From Lunularia cruciata (lineage: Eukaryota > Streptophyta > Marchantiopsida > Lunulariales > Lunulariaceae): a stretch of DNA of 64,000 nt. The stretch covers positions 684,501 through 748,500 of the forward strand of contig OX419761.1 in assembly GCA_948567375.1 (NCBI GenBank). Direction: 5' to 3'. Positions 10,766 through 22,345 of the stretch are shown piece by piece. The stretch's first letter is position 1, and each line of letters opens with the position of its first letter. Below the pieces are notes generated by a model. The model had not been told where the DNA came from. It worked only from the letters and a program-made list of their open reading frames with translations, and ran no database searches. Made by a program: the position numbers and the translations under genes.

Positions 10766-12225
10766 CCGCTGAAGTGGTTGATGGAGTCTGACAAGCTTTC
10801 AAGGAAGCTTGCCCGATGGGCTTTGATTTTATAGGAGTATGATTTCATGGTTGTTCACAGACCTAGAGTGGTGAACCGTGACGCAGATGGATTGAGTAGA
10901 AACCCATGTCCCAACGAGTAGGATCAGACCGGAGCACATTGGCATGGTGAGACAAATGAGGAGATGGTGTCAAGTTGGCATGCATCAACTTTTCTATGTA
11001 TAAAATTCTGAGGCTTTGGTGGTATCTCATAAAGGAGGAGTTATTGAGGTCACTGATCTAGAGAGTGAAGATATTGACATAGTTCAGCGAGACATTCATG
11101 GTGATATCTTAGTGATGGACTATCTTTGCACTGGTCTTGTGGGTGGCACAATTGGGGCCAAGGAGAGAAACCATGTTCTTCAATGAGCTAGATGGTTCAG
11201 ATTGGAGGGTAGACACCTTTTGTGTGTATGGGAGGATGGTAGAGTGAGAGTAGTACCACTTCCATCTCAAAGACTACAGTTGGTCTGTCATGCTCATGAG
11301 GAGCTAGGACATTTTGGAGTAAAGTGTACATATAGCTTACTCCAAAGTCATTATTGGTGGCACGGTATGCGGACCAAGGTACAACAACTTTTTGCCAGAT
11401 CTGTGGTTTGTGATTGAGTTAGAGTATCATTCAATGCTCCTATGCCACAATTACACCCATTACCGATCATGGGATTGGGTTACCGTTGGAGTTTGGACTT
11501 TGTTGAACCTTCACCGCTTATTGTGAGACATCATTGGTATGTTTTGGTGATGGTGGAGCACTTTTCCAAGTGGATTGAGTTGGTGGCACTTCTTGACAAG
11601 TCTAGTGAAGGGACAACTTACTTGTTCTTGGAACAAGTTCTTAGTCATTTTGGTGCACCAATTGAGGTTTTGACTGATTAGGGTATAGAGTTCTTGGGGG
11701 AGTTTAAGGTCTTGTGTGATAAAGCTTTGATTAATCATTGTACTACATCCCGAGATCACCTTGAGGTAGATGGCTTAGCACAGAGAGTGGTTTAGATGGT
11801 GAAGACAGGATTGCAAAAGTATGGTTTGCAGAGAGGCCACTTAGGAGATTGGGATCTCCAATTACCTTGGTTGGCCATGGGCTATCAATTCAGCCGGCAA
11901 GCTTCCTTAGCATCCTTCTCTCCTTACTTTTTACTCTATGGATGAGATCTAGATTCACCTGCAGCCATTTGTCAAGATGCTACAGTAGTCTTGGACTTGG
12001 ATGATCTAGATGTATAGGTGAGCGCATGTTCTCAATAGGCAAAGATCTTTTGGATAGAAATACCGATGGCTTTTGAGAACTTGGCAATTTCTCAACATAG
12101 GGATAATTTACATCATGCTACTATTCAAGGAGAAGGTTATAGACCCTCAATCTATCAATTTCATCCATGTGACTACGTATATCTAGAATAGACAACACCA
12201 ACAACACTTGATGTTTTGACAAGCC
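10766..12225 (+). pseudogene. RNase H end, zinc region and integrase of copy C
   Basis: The reading resumes after insertion H with the end of RNase H and the connection (VVNRDADGLSRN-like). The HHCC region follows (HAHEELGHFGVKCTYSLLQS) and then the integrase core with GYRWSLDFVEP, HFGAPIEVLTD and a DGLAQRVV stretch. The position of the third catalytic acid is Gln here. Stops interrupt the frame, for example a TAG at 11680. It is cut by the LTR of element D just after the bases for TTPTTLDVL, before the place where copy G has its PHD finger. Confidence 0.8.
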
Positions 12226-12917
12226 TGTAACACCCATTTGTGCATGTGTGTGGTATTGTGATATTTAGCTTGGTATTACAAGTACTTAAGAGATATTATT
12301 TATAAAGAGATAAAGGAAGGTTCTATATTAATCATGGTTGGCTAAAGTTAGTCATAGCTAAGATAGATGAGACCTTACTTTAGAGGAAGTAGAAAAGATG
12401 AGCACCACTATTTTGGATTTTAGTGTGTTGACTTGGTATTATTCCTAGGTGTTTGGCTTTGAGGAAAGAGTTGAGAACTCTTGGGCCCACAAGCCTTTTT
12501 GTTTTGGATTCTTCTTTAGTCAAAGGATAGCCCATGTGAAGGAATCCTTGACTTAGTGGTTGGGTCAAGATAAGACCACATGCTTAGGGGAATATGCCCA
12601 TGTGAATGGATATTCCTTTCTACTTTTTGACTTTACTTGAGTTTTAGTCTAGTAACTTGAGTTACTATGGTAATTAGTAACTTTGGTACATAACTATTTC
12701 ACAAGAATATAAACAAGGGGTGAGGAGGTACTCATCATCCTTTCATTTGCAACTATCTCTCTCTCATTGAGTTCTCTAGTGAGCAATGACTTGAGTCTTG
12801 GAGTGTTAGCCTTGGAGGAGTATGATGGAGTTGGGGTTCCTTGCCTTCTTAGTCCATGGTGCGCTACCATAATAGCCATCAGAGGTTCATCCTAAGTGAG
12901 AGACAGGCCGGCTCACA
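12226..12917 (+). repeat. 5' LTR of element D
   Basis: It begins TGTAACACCCATTTGTGCAT and ends GGCCGGCTCACA, a TG...CA repeat of 692 bp. A TATA-like AATATAAAC is at about 12705-12713. It matches 19356-20048. Confidence 0.95.
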
Positions 12918-12921
12918 TTTT

Positions 12922-12938
12922 TGGTTCCGTTGCCGGGA
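12922..12938 (+). other. primer binding site of element D, tRNA-Asp-like
   Basis: TGGTTCCGTTGCCGGGA lies four bases after the 5' LTR. The tRNA-Asp complement used by Athila/Tat-type plant elements is TGGCGCCGTTGCCGGGG, so 14 of 17 bases agree. The assignment to tRNA-Asp is from memory of that family. Confidence 0.6.
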
Positions 12939-13777
12939 CCTCTCTAGAAGGCAAGATAATGTTCTGTGTCCAATTCTACATTAGGCAAAAGGAGGCTATG
13001 AGAGCTCACTTGGAGAGAACATTAGGAGAGGAGAGGGCTGAACTTATGTTAGAGAACCAAGATCCATTTGTATACCCTGTAGTTCATTATGATGTCTTTG
13101 AGGTGATTTTGTACATCTTGTACACATGAGAGGAATTGGAGAGATTGTGTGAGGTGGATTGCAGATTTTGGGGGTTAAGGTGATTTTTGGGCAAAATCTC
13201 AAGTTTGAGATCTGGACTTGAGATTTCTACACATGATAGCTTGGGTTATCTTTCAGTTAGCACACTTGAAATTATTGTGAGAGCTTCTATGCGCACTGGG
13301 CTAGAATTTTTGAAAGTTGATAGGGTAAAGTGCTCCCGCAACTGCATGCTCTCTGGAAAATTGTACAGAGTCTGCCATTTCTTCAATTTTTAGTGAATTG
13401 TCCTGAAAATTTCCAAGCAAATTAAGCGCATTGTATCCTACCTTCTGCCACAAAAATTAAAGAAAGATCGTTCTTGAGTAGCGAGAAATGAGTTTTTGAA
13501 GTGAGGGGGGTGGTTTTCAGACCAAATCTGAAATATGGATGCTGAATAGAAAGGTGTCTAGGCCAAATGGCTTGATGAAAATATCTGAAATTTTGCAGGG
13601 AGGGACGCCCTGGAGTTGTTATCAAGTGTGCAAAATTTCAGAGGACTGTGACATATTGGTTGGGATATTTGAGTGACATTGTGAGGAAGGGTCAATTCTG
13701 CAGAGTGGAGATCTCATGCATGAGAAGTTTGAGATCAACAAAAAGTATGTTTGAGTGTTTAGATTCATCTTGGGAAC

Positions 13778-14251
13778 ATGGAGGGTCATCAAGAGTGGAA
13801 ATTGAGATTATGCAAGGTTCCCCAAGGGTTTGAGGTGATTTTAGGGGTTGATTTGAGGAAAAGAGAGTTTACAATAGAATTTGAAGAGAGTATTGAGAGG
13901 ATCCAAAAACCTACACCACTTGGAGGAAAGAGTGAGTCTAAGTGCTTTCTATGTGGAGAGAAGGGACATAAGGCAAGTTCATGTCCATTGACCTTTGAGA
14001 GCAAGAGATTGAGGGAACGGAGAGGCTTACTTGACTTGGGTTTGCATGTTGGACCTTCTTCACCAAGATTGGGAGGGAGAAGATCTAAGACCAAGGAGTT
14101 GTGTGAGGTTTGTGGAGTTGAAGGACTTCCAAAAGGACATGAGTGTAGTGGAGTAGAAGCACTTTTGGAAACTTTGGTGAAGGATCTTGGAGAGAGTCTT
14201 AGTACAGCTACAGAAATACTACCACCTTCATCAGCTAGTTCTCAAGATTAG
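13778..14251 (+). CDS. zinc-knuckle ORF upstream of gag in element D
   Basis: This is an open frame of 157 codons between the 5' LTR and gag, ended by a TAG. It has a CCHC knuckle (CFLCGEKGHKASSC, C-x2-C-x4-H-x4-C) at residues 56-69 and a second Cys/His cluster (CEVCGVEGLPKGHEC) about 40 residues later. The C-terminus is Ser/Thr-rich and acidic. It is separate from the knuckle in the gag-pol frame. Some Tat/Ogre-type gypsy elements carry an extra ORF before gag, so this could be the equivalent. It may also start further upstream, since the ATG at 13778 is not supported by any other signal. RNA or nucleic-acid binding is inferred from the knuckle only. Confidence 0.55.
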   Translation: MEGHQEWKLRLCKVPQGFEVILGVDLRKREFTIEFEESIERIQKPTPLGGKSESKCFLCGEKGHKASSCPLTFESKRLRERRGLLDLGLHVGPSSPRLGGRRSKTKELCEVCGVEGLPKGHECSGVEALLETLVKDLGESLSTATEILPPSSASSQD

Positions 14252-14485
14252 TGATGGAGATAATCTTTCAACTTATGGATAAACTATCCATGAGAGTTAG
14301 ATTAATATGCACTCTAGGATTTGATGTTGCTATAGAAATCTTGGAGCAACCAGAACCTTTTGTTTTCCCTAGAGTGGATTATTCTCAGATGGTGTTAGTC
14401 ATGTATATACTCTATTAGTAATAGAGTGAGAGAAAAGAAAAGAAAAAAAATATTTGAGAGAAAAGAAAGATAGTGAGGGGTTAAG

Positions 14486-17400
14486 ATGGGAAAACTTCCA
14501 ATTTTCTTTGGCAAGGATGGAGAAGATGTGGAGGCCTTTGTGAGAGACTTCAAGAGAGCTTGCATATGAAACAATGAGAGGAGGAAGAATGAGTGGGCCT
14601 CATTATTACCAGATTTCTTTGAGGATGCAGCACTTACATGGTATGAGTCAGAATACCAAAAGAAAGAGAGGAGAGAGGGGGAAGAGGAGTCTTGGGAGAC
14701 TCTGACTTCAGCACTCATTGAGAACTTTCTTCCTAATGAGAGTTATGAGAGATTGATGAGTGAGGTTACATTTCTCAAGCAAGGAGATGGAGAGAAAGTG
14801 AGAGTCTATGTGGAAAGAGTGGAAAAGTTGGAGTCCAGATTTCGCATAGTGTTGAGGAAGGGTGGGGATGACGTGGAGACTACAATGATTGGCATAGGGG
14901 CCATGCTCACCAAGAATTTTGTGGGAGGATTGAGACCACAAATTAGAAGCAAGGTGAGATATGAGAAACCTTCTTCCAAGGTTGAAGCTATCAAGATCGC
15001 AATTTGTATGGAGGAGAGTTTGGAAGGGGATGAGAGTGATTTGGTGGTGAAGGAGGTTGTGCATCCTCCTCAAGGCTACAAGTATGGTGGAACTTCTGAT
15101 ACTTTGGTGACAAGGGTTTCACCACAAGTAGTAGTTGCTCTAGTTCTTGCAACTCCACCAAAAGATCCACTCCAAACCATCACAGAACAACTTGCGGATC
15201 TCAAGATCAATGTGGTGCAACTATGGGAGAAGAGAGAGGTGGATCAGAATGTAGGGAGAGGGCCTAGGAGTTATGGAAACTATCCATATAGAGGAGGCCA
15301 ACCAGCCAACAATTTCAATGATAGAAATTGTTTTGGTTGTGGAGGAAGAGGCCATATCCAAAGGAATTGCCCAAATTCCACTTACCATGGAGGAAGGGGT
15401 TATGAGGGAGCCAATAGAGGGAAAGAGGGAGGTAGTGAAACCCAAGTGGCTCCTAATCCCAACAAAGGTAAGGGGATGGCATCCATAGATGTGGTTGAGA
15501 GCAGGTATGAGAAGGGAGAGTGCTCAAACTCCAAGGGTCTTAATTTGGAGCTTTTGGCACAAGAGAAGAAGAGAGCTCGTTTTGCAAAGGATGTTCACTC
15601 TTCTCAAGGATTTACTTCAAGCAAGGATACTCCTATGTCTACTAGGAGCACTCGCACCTCAACACTATCAACAACAAAGACTCCAAGGAAGAAGTTGGGG
15701 ATGGAGGACTTCTTGATCTCAAAGCAACAATGGAACTACAATGTGTTGGAGGATGTTGGTAGTCACAAGGCTAACATCATAGTGGGCCAATTAATTGCTT
15801 TGAACCCTACCTTGAGAAAGGAGCTTAGAGGTGGTTTGAGTTCTACAAGGAGCAAGAAGAAGAAGAAGGCAAAAGTTCCAGTATCAATGGGGGTGGTGGA
15901 TGCCAAGCCAGCACCATGGGAGGCTTGTGAATATGCCTCCAAGATTGATGTGAGAGTGAATGGTCACAACATCAAGGATGCATTGGTTGATGGAGGATCA
16001 GCAGTGAATGCCATGTCAGAAAGGTTGATGAAGAAGTTGGGTATGATACCCTCAAGACCTTCAACATTTGTGGTGAGCATGGCAAACAAGCAACAAGTTC
16101 AACCAGTAGGGGTGATGGATAAGGTGGTAGTTTCAGTTATGGGAGTTCAAAATCTCATGACTTTCCAAGTCTTGAAGGATTCAAGCTATGACTTACTTCT
16201 TGGGAGGCCATGGTTGAGAGCAGCACGCACAACTGATCGATGGCACAAAGGGTACTTGAGGATTGGGCCATCAAACCATAGAGTCACTGTTCCTGTGACT
16301 AACACCAACAACACTTCACATTCAGATACCCCATCTTCTGATTATTGGGAATCAGATTCTGAAGAAGGAGCTTCAGGTGTGGACACAAGCATGGAAGAGG
16401 AGACTTCCACGGAGGAGGATGAATTTGAATCTTATTCAGATGTGTATCCTTTGTGTGCTATGGATTTTGCACCTAAGCCAGAGGTTTTGAAGGACCCAGA
16501 TAAATCACCATTGACACTTGAGGAGGTAGAGAGAAGGTTATCTACCCTCAAGTATGGCCCAAATGTTACCAAGGAGGAGAAGGTGAGATTTGAGGAGATT
16601 TTCCGCAAGTTCATCCATGTGTTTGCTTTTAGTTACAAGGATTTGAAAGAAGTCACCTTGGAGGAGCACAAGATAGAGGTGGAGTCACATGCAAGACCAA
16701 TCTGCCAAAAGCAACGTTGCATTAGCCCACCAATATCTTTGGTTGTGAAGGAGGAGATTGATAAGCTCAAGGAGGCCGGATTTATCTTTGAGGTGGAGAA
16801 TTCAGAATGGGTATCTCCAATTGTCATTGTGAAGAAAAAGAATGGCAAGCTTTGGGTATGTGTGGATTACAAGAAGCTCAATGCTATTACCAAGAAGGAC
16901 TACTACCCATTGCCATTCATTGATGAGATCTTGGAGGAGGTTGCAGGTCATGAGAGGTACAGTTTTGGAGATGGTTATAGTGGATATAACCAAATCAAGA
17001 TTGCACCAAAGCATCAACAACTCACCACATTCACCACACCTTGGGGAACTTCCGCTTTCAAGGTCATGCCTTTTGGGCTTTGCAATGCTCCAGCCACATT
17101 CCAACGGTTCATGAACAAGGTATTTGAACCTTTCATTGGGAAATTTGTGAGAGATTTCATTGATGACTTTTGTGTCTATGGGAGCAAGGAGGAGCACTTT
17201 GAGCACCTAATCAAAGTCTTGCAATGCTTGGATGAGGCAAATGCATCACTCAACCCAGAGAAGTGCATTTTTGGATGTGAAGAAGGTCTACTTTTGGGGC
17301 ATATCATCTCCAAGGATGGAATAGCAGTTGATCCTGAGAAGGTGAGGAAAATCTTAGACCTTCCATTCCCTTCAAGCTTGACAAAGTTATGCCAATTCTT

Positions 17401-19307
17401 GGGAATGGTTGGGTACTATAGGAGGTTCATCTTCTCATTTTCCAACAAGACTTATGCATTGACCATCTACATGAAGAAGGGTGAAGATTACATGGTGATT
17501 TTGGAAGACAAGGAGGCTCTCAAAGCTTTTGAGGAGCTCAAGCAATCCTTTGTTGTAGCTCCAATTCTTGCTAAACCTGATTGGAGTAAGCCTTTCATCC
17601 TCTACACTGATGCTTCTAATGTAGCTATAGGATGCACTCTTAGTCAATTAGACCAAGATGGGCATGATCATCCAATAGCTTATGCTAGTAGGCAGATGGT
17701 TTCAGCAGAGAAGAACTACTCTGTCACGGAGAGAGAAGGGTTGGCAGTGATCTTTGGTCTCAAGAAGTTTAGACACTACTTGATTGGAGGGAAAGCCACA
17801 ATTGTCACGGATCACAAGGCTTTGAAGTACATCTTCAACAAGCCTAATGTTGAAGGGAGACTAGCAAGGTAGATGATACTCTTGTCTGAGTATGACTACA
17901 CAATTGAGGATAGGCCAGGAAAGAAACATGCAAATGCTGATTTATTATCTAGAGCCTTTGATCATGATGGAGATGAGCCAGTGGATGATTCCTTCCCGGA
18001 CGAGGAGCTCATGACAATCTCAGTCACTCAAGAGGTTCCAATGGAGTACAAGGAGATTGTGGATTTTGTGACAAAAGGTAACTATCCAAAAGGGATGCAT
18101 GCTAGGGAGAAGAAGGCCCTTGCAGCAAGATCTAGACCTTACACAATGGTGGAGGATATTCTTTTTCACCAAGGAGCAGATGGTCTACTTCGAAGAGCAG
18201 TGGGTAAGGAAGAGTCTATCCTACTCATAAAGGAGTTTCATGAAGGTTTAGTATGTGGAGGACACTTTGCAGGAAAGGTGACTGCTTTCAAGATTCTAGA
18301 TGCAGGTTACCATTGGAGAGGGATTTTTAAGGATTGTCTTGATTATTGCAAAACTTGTCATGTTTGTCAAGCTTTTGCTAGAAAGTCTACATCCACTCCA
18401 CCACTTACATCAATTCCATTGCTAGGACCTTTTGAGAAGTGGGGAATTGATTTTGTAGGTCCTCTCAATAGAACCCCAAGGAACAATCGGTACATTGTGG
18501 TAGTTACTGATTACCTTACCAAGTGGGTTGAGGCTAGACCATTGAGGGACAAGAATGAAGATGAAGTGGGTAGATTTCTTTATGAACGCATTATCACTAG
18601 GTTTGGATACCCTTTTGGTTTCTGATAGAGGAGGAGAGTTTACAGGAAGCATTACTACAGCCATGCTACAACATTTCTCTATCACGCATAGAGTAACTAC
18701 ATCCTATAAGCCAAATTTCAATGGCTTGGCAGAGAGAACCAATCAGACCTTGTGCATGATGTTGGCCAAAGATGCAGAAATGGAGGGAGCTAAACATCAT
18801 TGGGACAAGAGGATTCATGCAGTTTTGTGGGAGTATAGGACAACCATGAAGACTTCCACTGGATATTCTCCATTCCAATTGGTGTATGGTATTGAGTCTA
18901 CCTTACCTATTCACCTTGATCTTCCTACCTTCCAAAGCATTCATAGGAGATTGAAGAAAGCACAAGGAAGTGATGCAGAGAAGTCAAGGAAGGATCAACT
19001 CATGGAGTTGGAAGAGGCAAGAGTAGTTGCTATGGTTCAAGTGGAGCAAGCCCAAAGGAAACAAAAGGAGAGCTATGACAAGAGGCAAGGCAAGAAGAAG
19101 GTGGAGCCTTTCAAAGAAGGTGATTGGGTAATGTTGTTTGCTTCCATTCGATTCAAGAGAGTGCAAAAGAAGTTTTTGCCTAAGTACTTTGGACCTTTCA
19201 TAGTAGAGAAGGTGTGGGGCAATTACACCTATGATCTCAAGGAGTTGGGAGGAAGACACTTTGATAGGATTAACCATGATAAGTTGAAGATGAACCATAG
19301 AAGGTAG
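14486..19307 (+). pseudogene. gag-pol polyprotein of element D, few lesions
   Basis: One frame runs from the ATG at 14486 (MGKLPIFFGKDG) with a TGA at 14567-14569 and a TAG at 17870-17872. Gag comes first (LTWYESEYQ, FLPNESYERLMSE). A CCHC knuckle, CFGCGGRGHIQRNC, is at residues 193-206 counted from 14753. The protease has ALVDGGSAVNA (Asp near residue 413). RT shows FIDDFCVYG near residue 803, and RNase H shows LYTDASN near 951. After the TAG come DRPGKKHANADLLSRA, the HHCC region (CKTCHVCQ) and the integrase with GIDFVGPL, VSDRGGEF and GLAERTN, so all three acids are kept. A frameshift near 18606-18612 separates the first D from the second. The C-terminus has KYFGPFIVEKVW and no chromodomain. 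Repair-free transcription would not give a full protein. Confidence 0.9.
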
Positions 19308-19355
19308 AGAGACCTTCACTTTGAGGACAAAGTGAAAACTTAGTCCGGGGGTAAA

Positions 19356-20048
19356 TGTAACACCCATTTGTGCATGTGTGTGGTATTGTGATATTTAGCT
19401 TGATATTACAAGTACTTAAGAGATATTATTTATATAGAGATAAAGGATAGTTCTATATTAGTCATGGTTAGCTAAAGTTAGTCATAGCTAAGATAGATGG
19501 GACCTTACTTTAGAGGAAGTAGAAAAGATGAGCACCACTATTTTGGATTTTAGTGTGTTGACTTGGTATTATTCCTAGGTGTTTGGCTTTGAGGAAAGAG
19601 TTGAGAACTCTTGGGCCCGCAAGCCTTTTTGTTTTGGATTCTTCTTTAGTCCAAGGATAGCCCATGTGAAGGAATCCTTGACTTAGTGGTTGGGTCTAAG
19701 ATAAGACCACATGCTTAGGGGAATATGCCCATGTGAATGGATATTCCTTTCTACTTTTTGACTTTACTTGAGTTTTAGTCTAGTAACTTGAGTTACTATG
19801 GTAATTAGTAACTTTGGTACGTAACTATTTCACAAGTATATAAACAAGGGGTGAGGAGGTACTCATCATCCTTTCATTTGTAACTATCTCTCTCTCATTG
19901 AGTTCTCTAGTGAGCAATGTCTTGAGTCTTGGAGTGTTAGCCTTGGAGGAGTATGATGGAGTTTGGGTTCCTTGCCTTCTTAGTCCATGGTGCGCTACCA
20001 TAATAGCCATTAGAGGTTCATCCTGAGTGAGAGACAGGCCAGCTCACA
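19356..20048 (+). repeat. 3' LTR of element D
   Basis: It begins TGTAACACCCATTTGTGCAT and ends GGCCAGCTCACA, 693 bp. It is nearly identical to 12226-12917. The G-run just before it is the likely polypurine tract. Confidence 0.95.
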
Positions 20049-20101
20049 GACCTAGGTTGTCCACCCTCTCCTCAAAAACCAATTGGATGTGGTGCACTCT
20101 A

Positions 20102-20995
20102 CTACACTCTAGAAGAAGTCACAATTGTGGATGAGGTCTCCCTACCAAATCTAGATGTCATCACTCTCTCTTCCACCATGTTGAGCTCACTATGCTCAGC
20201 CAAACCAAAGACCATTGCCAAAGTAGGCGAAGTAGTCTGGAACAATGTAGCATCATGAACTCTATGTTGTAACTCCTTGTCCAATATCCCATACCAAAAT
20301 TGGACTTCCTAGGCCTCTGTAACTCCTTGAGTGAAACTGATCAGCCGCCTCATGCGTGTGTATGCCTCATGTAGGCTCTCTCCAGCCTTCCGCTAGAACT
20401 CTTGCAAGCTCCTCAGCTTGTCAATCTGCACTCCTTGGTAGTTTTTCCTCTAACATTGGAAGAACTCTACCATGGGGTTAAACCCCAATGCCACACCACC
20501 TCCTATAGAAGTACCTCCACTTGTAGTAGCACTATCTCCAACTAGTGCACTTCCACTAGCTCCACCAATGCTACTTGAGCTAGAACTTGTGGGTACTGCC
20601 GATCTACTCTTGGCAACCAAGCCTGAAGTGATAGAGATATAATTTGAAGACCAATATTGTCTCCATAACTTAATCACCTCCAAGTGAGCTCTCTTGAACT
20701 CATGGTAATCATCCATTGGTGGACCCTCCAAATGCTAAAACAAGCCCTTTCATGCCATGAAGGGTGTGAACAAAGTCAAGTTTTGCATCTGTTGTAGATC
20801 ACACCAACTATCAAACTCCTGGATGAAGTCGTCCAACTCAATGGTACCCACTATACCAGAGTAATGCCTAGGGCCTTTGGAAGCCCCATAAATCTTGTCC
20901 ATATCCCACAACAACAGTGCGGACACACCAAGTGCATTCTCAACTAAATCAACTCCTATGTCAAACTCCAACTCAAAGTCAATCTCTTCCCTCAC
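20102..20995 (-). pseudogene. gag of C-family copy E
   Basis: Broken minus-strand frames show a gag-like protein. IQEFDSWCDLQQMQNLT is followed by YHEFKRAHLEVIKLWRQYW and a Ser/Thr/Gly-rich linker (SSSSSSIGGASGSALVG). The helical gag core follows, with ESLHEAYTRMRRLISFT, LDKELQHRVHDATLFQ and VFGLAEHSELNMVEERV. Stops occur at 20450, 20750 and elsewhere. Copy F shows the same order at 53190-54560. There is also a conserved leader portion at 21000-21300 of unclear coding status. The function is particle assembly by analogy with other gypsy gag proteins. Confidence 0.7.
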
Positions 20996-21884
20996 TAAAA
21001 CTTGAGATACAGGCTAATACCAAGCGCCACTCCGAGTAAACCCATTGCATACTACAAGGCTATCTATTCTAGAATCCCCAAAGAACTCCATCGTGACAAA
21101 GTAGCCACCAACCGCAAACCATAAATTGCAAGTACCCCACCCAATGCCAACACCACCAAGTGCCAACCCTACCGGAACAATATCCACTAATGTAACTCTA
21201 ATTGAGACAACCACACTAAGGGAAAGGGTGACCTGTAACCTGCCATCACGAGACTCACTTACACAATCTGCAGGTCATCACTTCCTACCTCACCGGAGAG
21301 AAACATAAATAGTCTGACTAGTCATCATTCCAACCTCACTATTGAGAGCACACCGTAGCACCAAGGCTCTAAATTCAAAGCACCTTACACAAACATGGTG
21401 CACAAATTGGAAGTAGAGAATGGAGGGGGTTCAATCACAAGAAATCTAAATGAAAACCTCTCATCTCATAAAACAACACTGGACTGACTCTACCACCATT
21501 TGGCATTTGGCATTTGACATAGTCGGAGCACTTATCTACTTCATGCACTACAAAGATTATCAAGAAAGGGATCTTCTCGCCAAAATCTATTCTTCTCCCC
21601 AAATTGTGACGTAACCCTTCACAAAATCTGACATAAATCTGACATAAATCCCTAAATTTGGCTGACCTCTAAATCCTTACTTAACTCTTCACTTGAGCCA
21701 AATTGGAAAAATGGGTTTCATCTAATCTCTAATTCACGAGGATCTGCTCCCAACTCCACCTTCAATTTCAGTTTTTGAGCTCAACTTGCAACAAATTGGT
21801 CTCACTTTCACCTCTTAAGCTCAAAATCATAGCTACCACTTGAAAATTGCTTTCTTTGGCTCCAAATTTTGCTAGCACCTCCGC

Positions 21885-22327
21885 TGTAAAAGACCGAATC
21901 CAAGGAGAGAAATAGGAGAATGGAAACTCACATTGGGACACTTGAATGAAGGAAAACTCCGAATGCCTAGCATGAGCTTTGGCTTTGGTATTTATAGATA
22001 GCATACAAGGCCCTTGAGAAGCTTCTCAAGAAGCTTCCTCAAGCCACTTTCTTAGAGTGCAAGCCAAGTTAGCTAGGAAGCTTCTCAAGAAGCTTCCTTC
22101 TAGAAGCCGCCTACTTGGCGTGCAAGCTAAGCTAGTTGGAAGCTTCTAGAAGCTTCCTTCTAGAAGCTACTTACTTAAGGTGCAAGCTAAGTTAAACGTG
22201 AAGCTTCCCAAGAAGCTTCCTAGATACTTCTGGAATATTCTAGGCTACTTTGTCTTATGTGCTACTTTGTCTTATGTGTTACTTTGTAAGCACGACTAAC
22301 TTTGTCGCTAAACTCCATATTGTTACA
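21885..22327 (-). repeat. 3' LTR of chromovirus B
   Basis: Read on the minus strand it starts TGTAACAATATGGAG and ends GGATTCGGTCTTTTACA, 443 bp. It is 17 bp longer than the 5' LTR because CTTATGTGCTACTTTGT is duplicated near 22255-22290. Confidence 0.95.
21989..22240 (-). promoter_or_regulatory. TATA box and heat-shock-element clusters in the B LTR
   Basis: On the minus strand a TATA motif (TATAAATA, 21996-21989) is preceded by repeated GAA/TTC arrays. At 22138-22157 the 20-bp perfect palindrome GGAAGCTTCTAGAAGCTTCC gives GAA-nn-TTC-nn-GAA-nn-TTC. At 22228-22240 TTCTGGAATATTC gives TTC-nn-GAA-nn-TTC. More GAAGCTTC blocks lie at 22014-22110, including the palindrome CTTGAGAAGCTTCTCAAG. These match the consensus bound by plant heat shock factors. 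The same motifs occur in the 5' LTR (27240-27470). That they drive transcription is an inference. Confidence 0.65.
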
Positions 22328-22345
22328 TATTCCCCCGCCGCTAGT
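22328..22345 (-). other. polypurine tract of chromovirus B
   Basis: On the minus strand AGCGGCGGGGGAATA lies directly before the 3' LTR start, the expected position for the plus-strand primer. Confidence 0.75.

Larger units (their letters stand above)
5309..12225 (+). mobile_element. C-family gypsy fragment (copy C), interrupted
   Basis: This copy matches the better-preserved minus-strand copy G (59800-62650) from the linker upstream of RT to the end of the integrase core. The left end is cut by the LTR of element A and the right end by the LTR of element D. A 4.06 kb insertion splits it inside RNase H at 6706-10765. The methyltransferase and PHD regions seen in copy G would lie outside the two cut ends. 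The sequence has many stops and is old. Confidence 0.85.
12226..20048 (+). mobile_element. Ty3/gypsy element D, nearly full length
   Basis: Two direct LTRs (12226-12917 and 19356-20048), a primer binding site, gag-pol and a polypurine-like tract (TCCGGGGGTAAA at 19344-19355) are all present. By eye the LTRs differ at about 18 positions plus one 1-bp indel, roughly 97% identity, so this is among the younger insertions in the window. There is no target duplication: AAGCC on the left against GACCT on the right. The left flank is copy C integrase (plus strand) and the right flank is C-family gag (minus strand). Confidence 0.9.

Noticed and set aside
6703-10769. CACTA-type DNA transposon, because CACTGTCATCGGG could be read as a CACTG terminus
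   Set aside because: The right end does not give a matching CACTG inverted end with a 3-bp duplication. The TG...CA reading gives a 10/12 terminal inverted repeat and a CCAC/CCGC duplication that agrees with the empty site.
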